NCBI GenBank assembly: GCA_039105265.1
Contig: JAPFFF010000009.1
Location: 806,001 to 870,000 of the forward strand
Direction of reading: 5' to 3'
Length of the DNA stretch: 64,000 bases
Source of the DNA: Tritrichomonas musculus
Lineage: Eukaryota; Parabasalia; Tritrichomonadida; Tritrichomonadidae
This document shows, piece by piece, positions 63,231 through 64,000 of this stretch (position 1 is the stretch's first letter; each line of letters starts with the position of its first letter). The notes below the pieces were generated by a model. That model was not told where the DNA came from, searched no databases, and saw only the letters and a program-made list of their open reading frames with translations. A program made the translations under genes and the position numbers.

Positions 63231-64000
63231 ATGATAAAATGTAATTCAAGGAAAAAAAAGATTTTTTCAATTTTGATTACAATTTTACTTTTCGCTTTTG
63301 TTTTGTCACTAATTTTTGTTGGGATATTTAATCCATCATCAATTGAAAATACCAAAAAAAGATATAATCATCATGTTCAAAAATTAAAGGCACCAAAACA
63401 GCTAAGCAATTCTCTAAACACAACTTCAAAAATTAAAGAGTATGATATAGAGCCTCTTACAATTATTTGTTTACCATATCCAGTTATGACAAATCGACTT
63501 CGTGATCGTTATTTGATTTCAATGAGCTCATGGCTTCTTACATCAAATACAACCAAAATTATGATATTAATGCCCCCATATGAATTTGATCCGAATTTAA
63601 TTTTACTTCCATTGCTTGAATCACTATTTGGTAAAAATCGTATTCTTTTTGGTCCATCATTAGAAACCGATGAAGATGGTGTTCCTTATATTGATGAATG
63701 GTTTATTAAAGGGCTTGATTCTGTAACAGCGTCATCATCTTCCTCGTCAGAACTTTTATGCTGGATCAATGCAGATATCATCACTCCAAATGGTTGGCTT
63801 CAACGTGTTTCTTATTTATATGATTATTTTATCAAAAAGCGAAATCGTCAAATATCAGTTATTTCAAGACGCTGTGATTTTGATATTTCTGATGATGCCA
63901 CAACAGAATTTTTCAACGAAGTGGATACATATGCAAAGACAAAATCAAATAACATTTGGCCTCCAGACTTTGATAAGATTGCAGGAAACAGAAAACTTCA
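63231..64000 (+). CDS. Type II membrane, glycosyltransferase-like protein, 3' end outside window
   Basis: 256 codons are visible without a stop. A short basic start (MIKCNSRKKKIFS) is followed by a signal-anchor helix near residues 12-32 (ILITILLFAFVLSLIFVGIF), then a stem. The lumenal domain has ITIICLPYPVMTNRLRDRYL, YLISMSSWLLTSNTTKIMIL, and ELLCWINADIITPNGW near residue 180. The strand-then-N-A-D motif resembles the metal-binding D-x-D-type motif of glycosyltransferases that use nucleotide sugars. Golgi or ER location and transferase activity are inferred. The ATG follows TATTTTCAAGA, an initiator-like TCA context. Confidence 0.62.
   Translation, partial: MIKCNSRKKKIFSILITILLFAFVLSLIFVGIFNPSSIENTKKRYNHHVQKLKAPKQLSNSLNTTSKIKEYDIEPLTIICLPYPVMTNRLRDRYLISMSSWLLTSNTTKIMILMPPYEFDPNLILLPLLESLFGKNRILFGPSLETDEDGVPYIDEWFIKGLDSVTASSSSSSELLCWINADIITPNGWLQRVSYLYDYFIKKRNRQISVISRRCDFDISDDATTEFFNEVDTYAKTKSNNIWPPDFDKIAGNRKL

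Overview
The window looks like AT-rich nuclear DNA of a parabasalid protist, most likely a trichomonad related to Trichomonas or Tritrichomonas (inference). The genes are intronless and use the standard code. Many start codons follow a T-rich tract plus a TCA initiator-like motif, there is one tRNA-Lys gene, and the DNA is loaded with Maverick/Polinton giant transposons, for which trichomonads are known.

Layout. (1) 1-21664: MavA, a Maverick whose left end lies outside the window. It carries two tandem fibre-like genes, two jelly-roll-like minor capsid candidates, a T5orf172/GIY-YIG-like gene, protein-primed PolB, a basic DNA-binding protein, two HNH endonuclease genes, major capsid protein, virion-type basic proteins, packaging ATPase and DDE integrase, then a non-coding right arm with two tRNA-like relics. 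(2) 21665-30095: host DNA with gene fragments, a small membrane-protein gene, minisatellites and an inserted 3.3-kb mini-Maverick (22468-25798). The insert has 255-bp terminal inverted repeats and a 5-bp target duplication. It carries only the N-terminal part of a Maverick PolB plus two members of a small-protein family. (3) 30096 to about 59963: MavC, of the same terminus family as MavA, with an SF2 DEAH helicase gene. That gene is cut in two by (4) MavB, a complete 23,051-bp Maverick at 30911-53961 with about 414-bp, roughly 99% identical TIRs and a 6-bp target duplication (TAGGCT). (5) 54825-59441: 4.6 kb of low-complexity DNA studded with small palindromes, one of which also occurs behind the MavA PolB gene. 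(6) 59946-64000: host DNA with a TBC-domain Rab-GAP gene, tRNA-Lys(CUU) and the start of a type II membrane, glycosyltransferase-like gene.

How the genes work together. PolB, integrase, packaging ATPase, double jelly-roll major capsid, single jelly-roll minor capsid and fibre genes together are the virus-like core known for Mavericks: protein-primed replication, capsid building and DDE integration. MavB is structurally young because its two ends are almost identical. However, its capsid gene has an in-frame TGA, one HNH gene has an in-frame TGA, and PolB motif A has Asn where the catalytic Asp is expected, so the copy looks intact but disabled. I found no adenain-like protease in either large element.

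Points most worth following: the nested insertion into a Maverick helicase, the mini-Maverick whose TIRs carry the promoters and start codons of its genes, the TIR-encoded protein of MavB, and the palindrome-rich arm shared by MavA and MavC.
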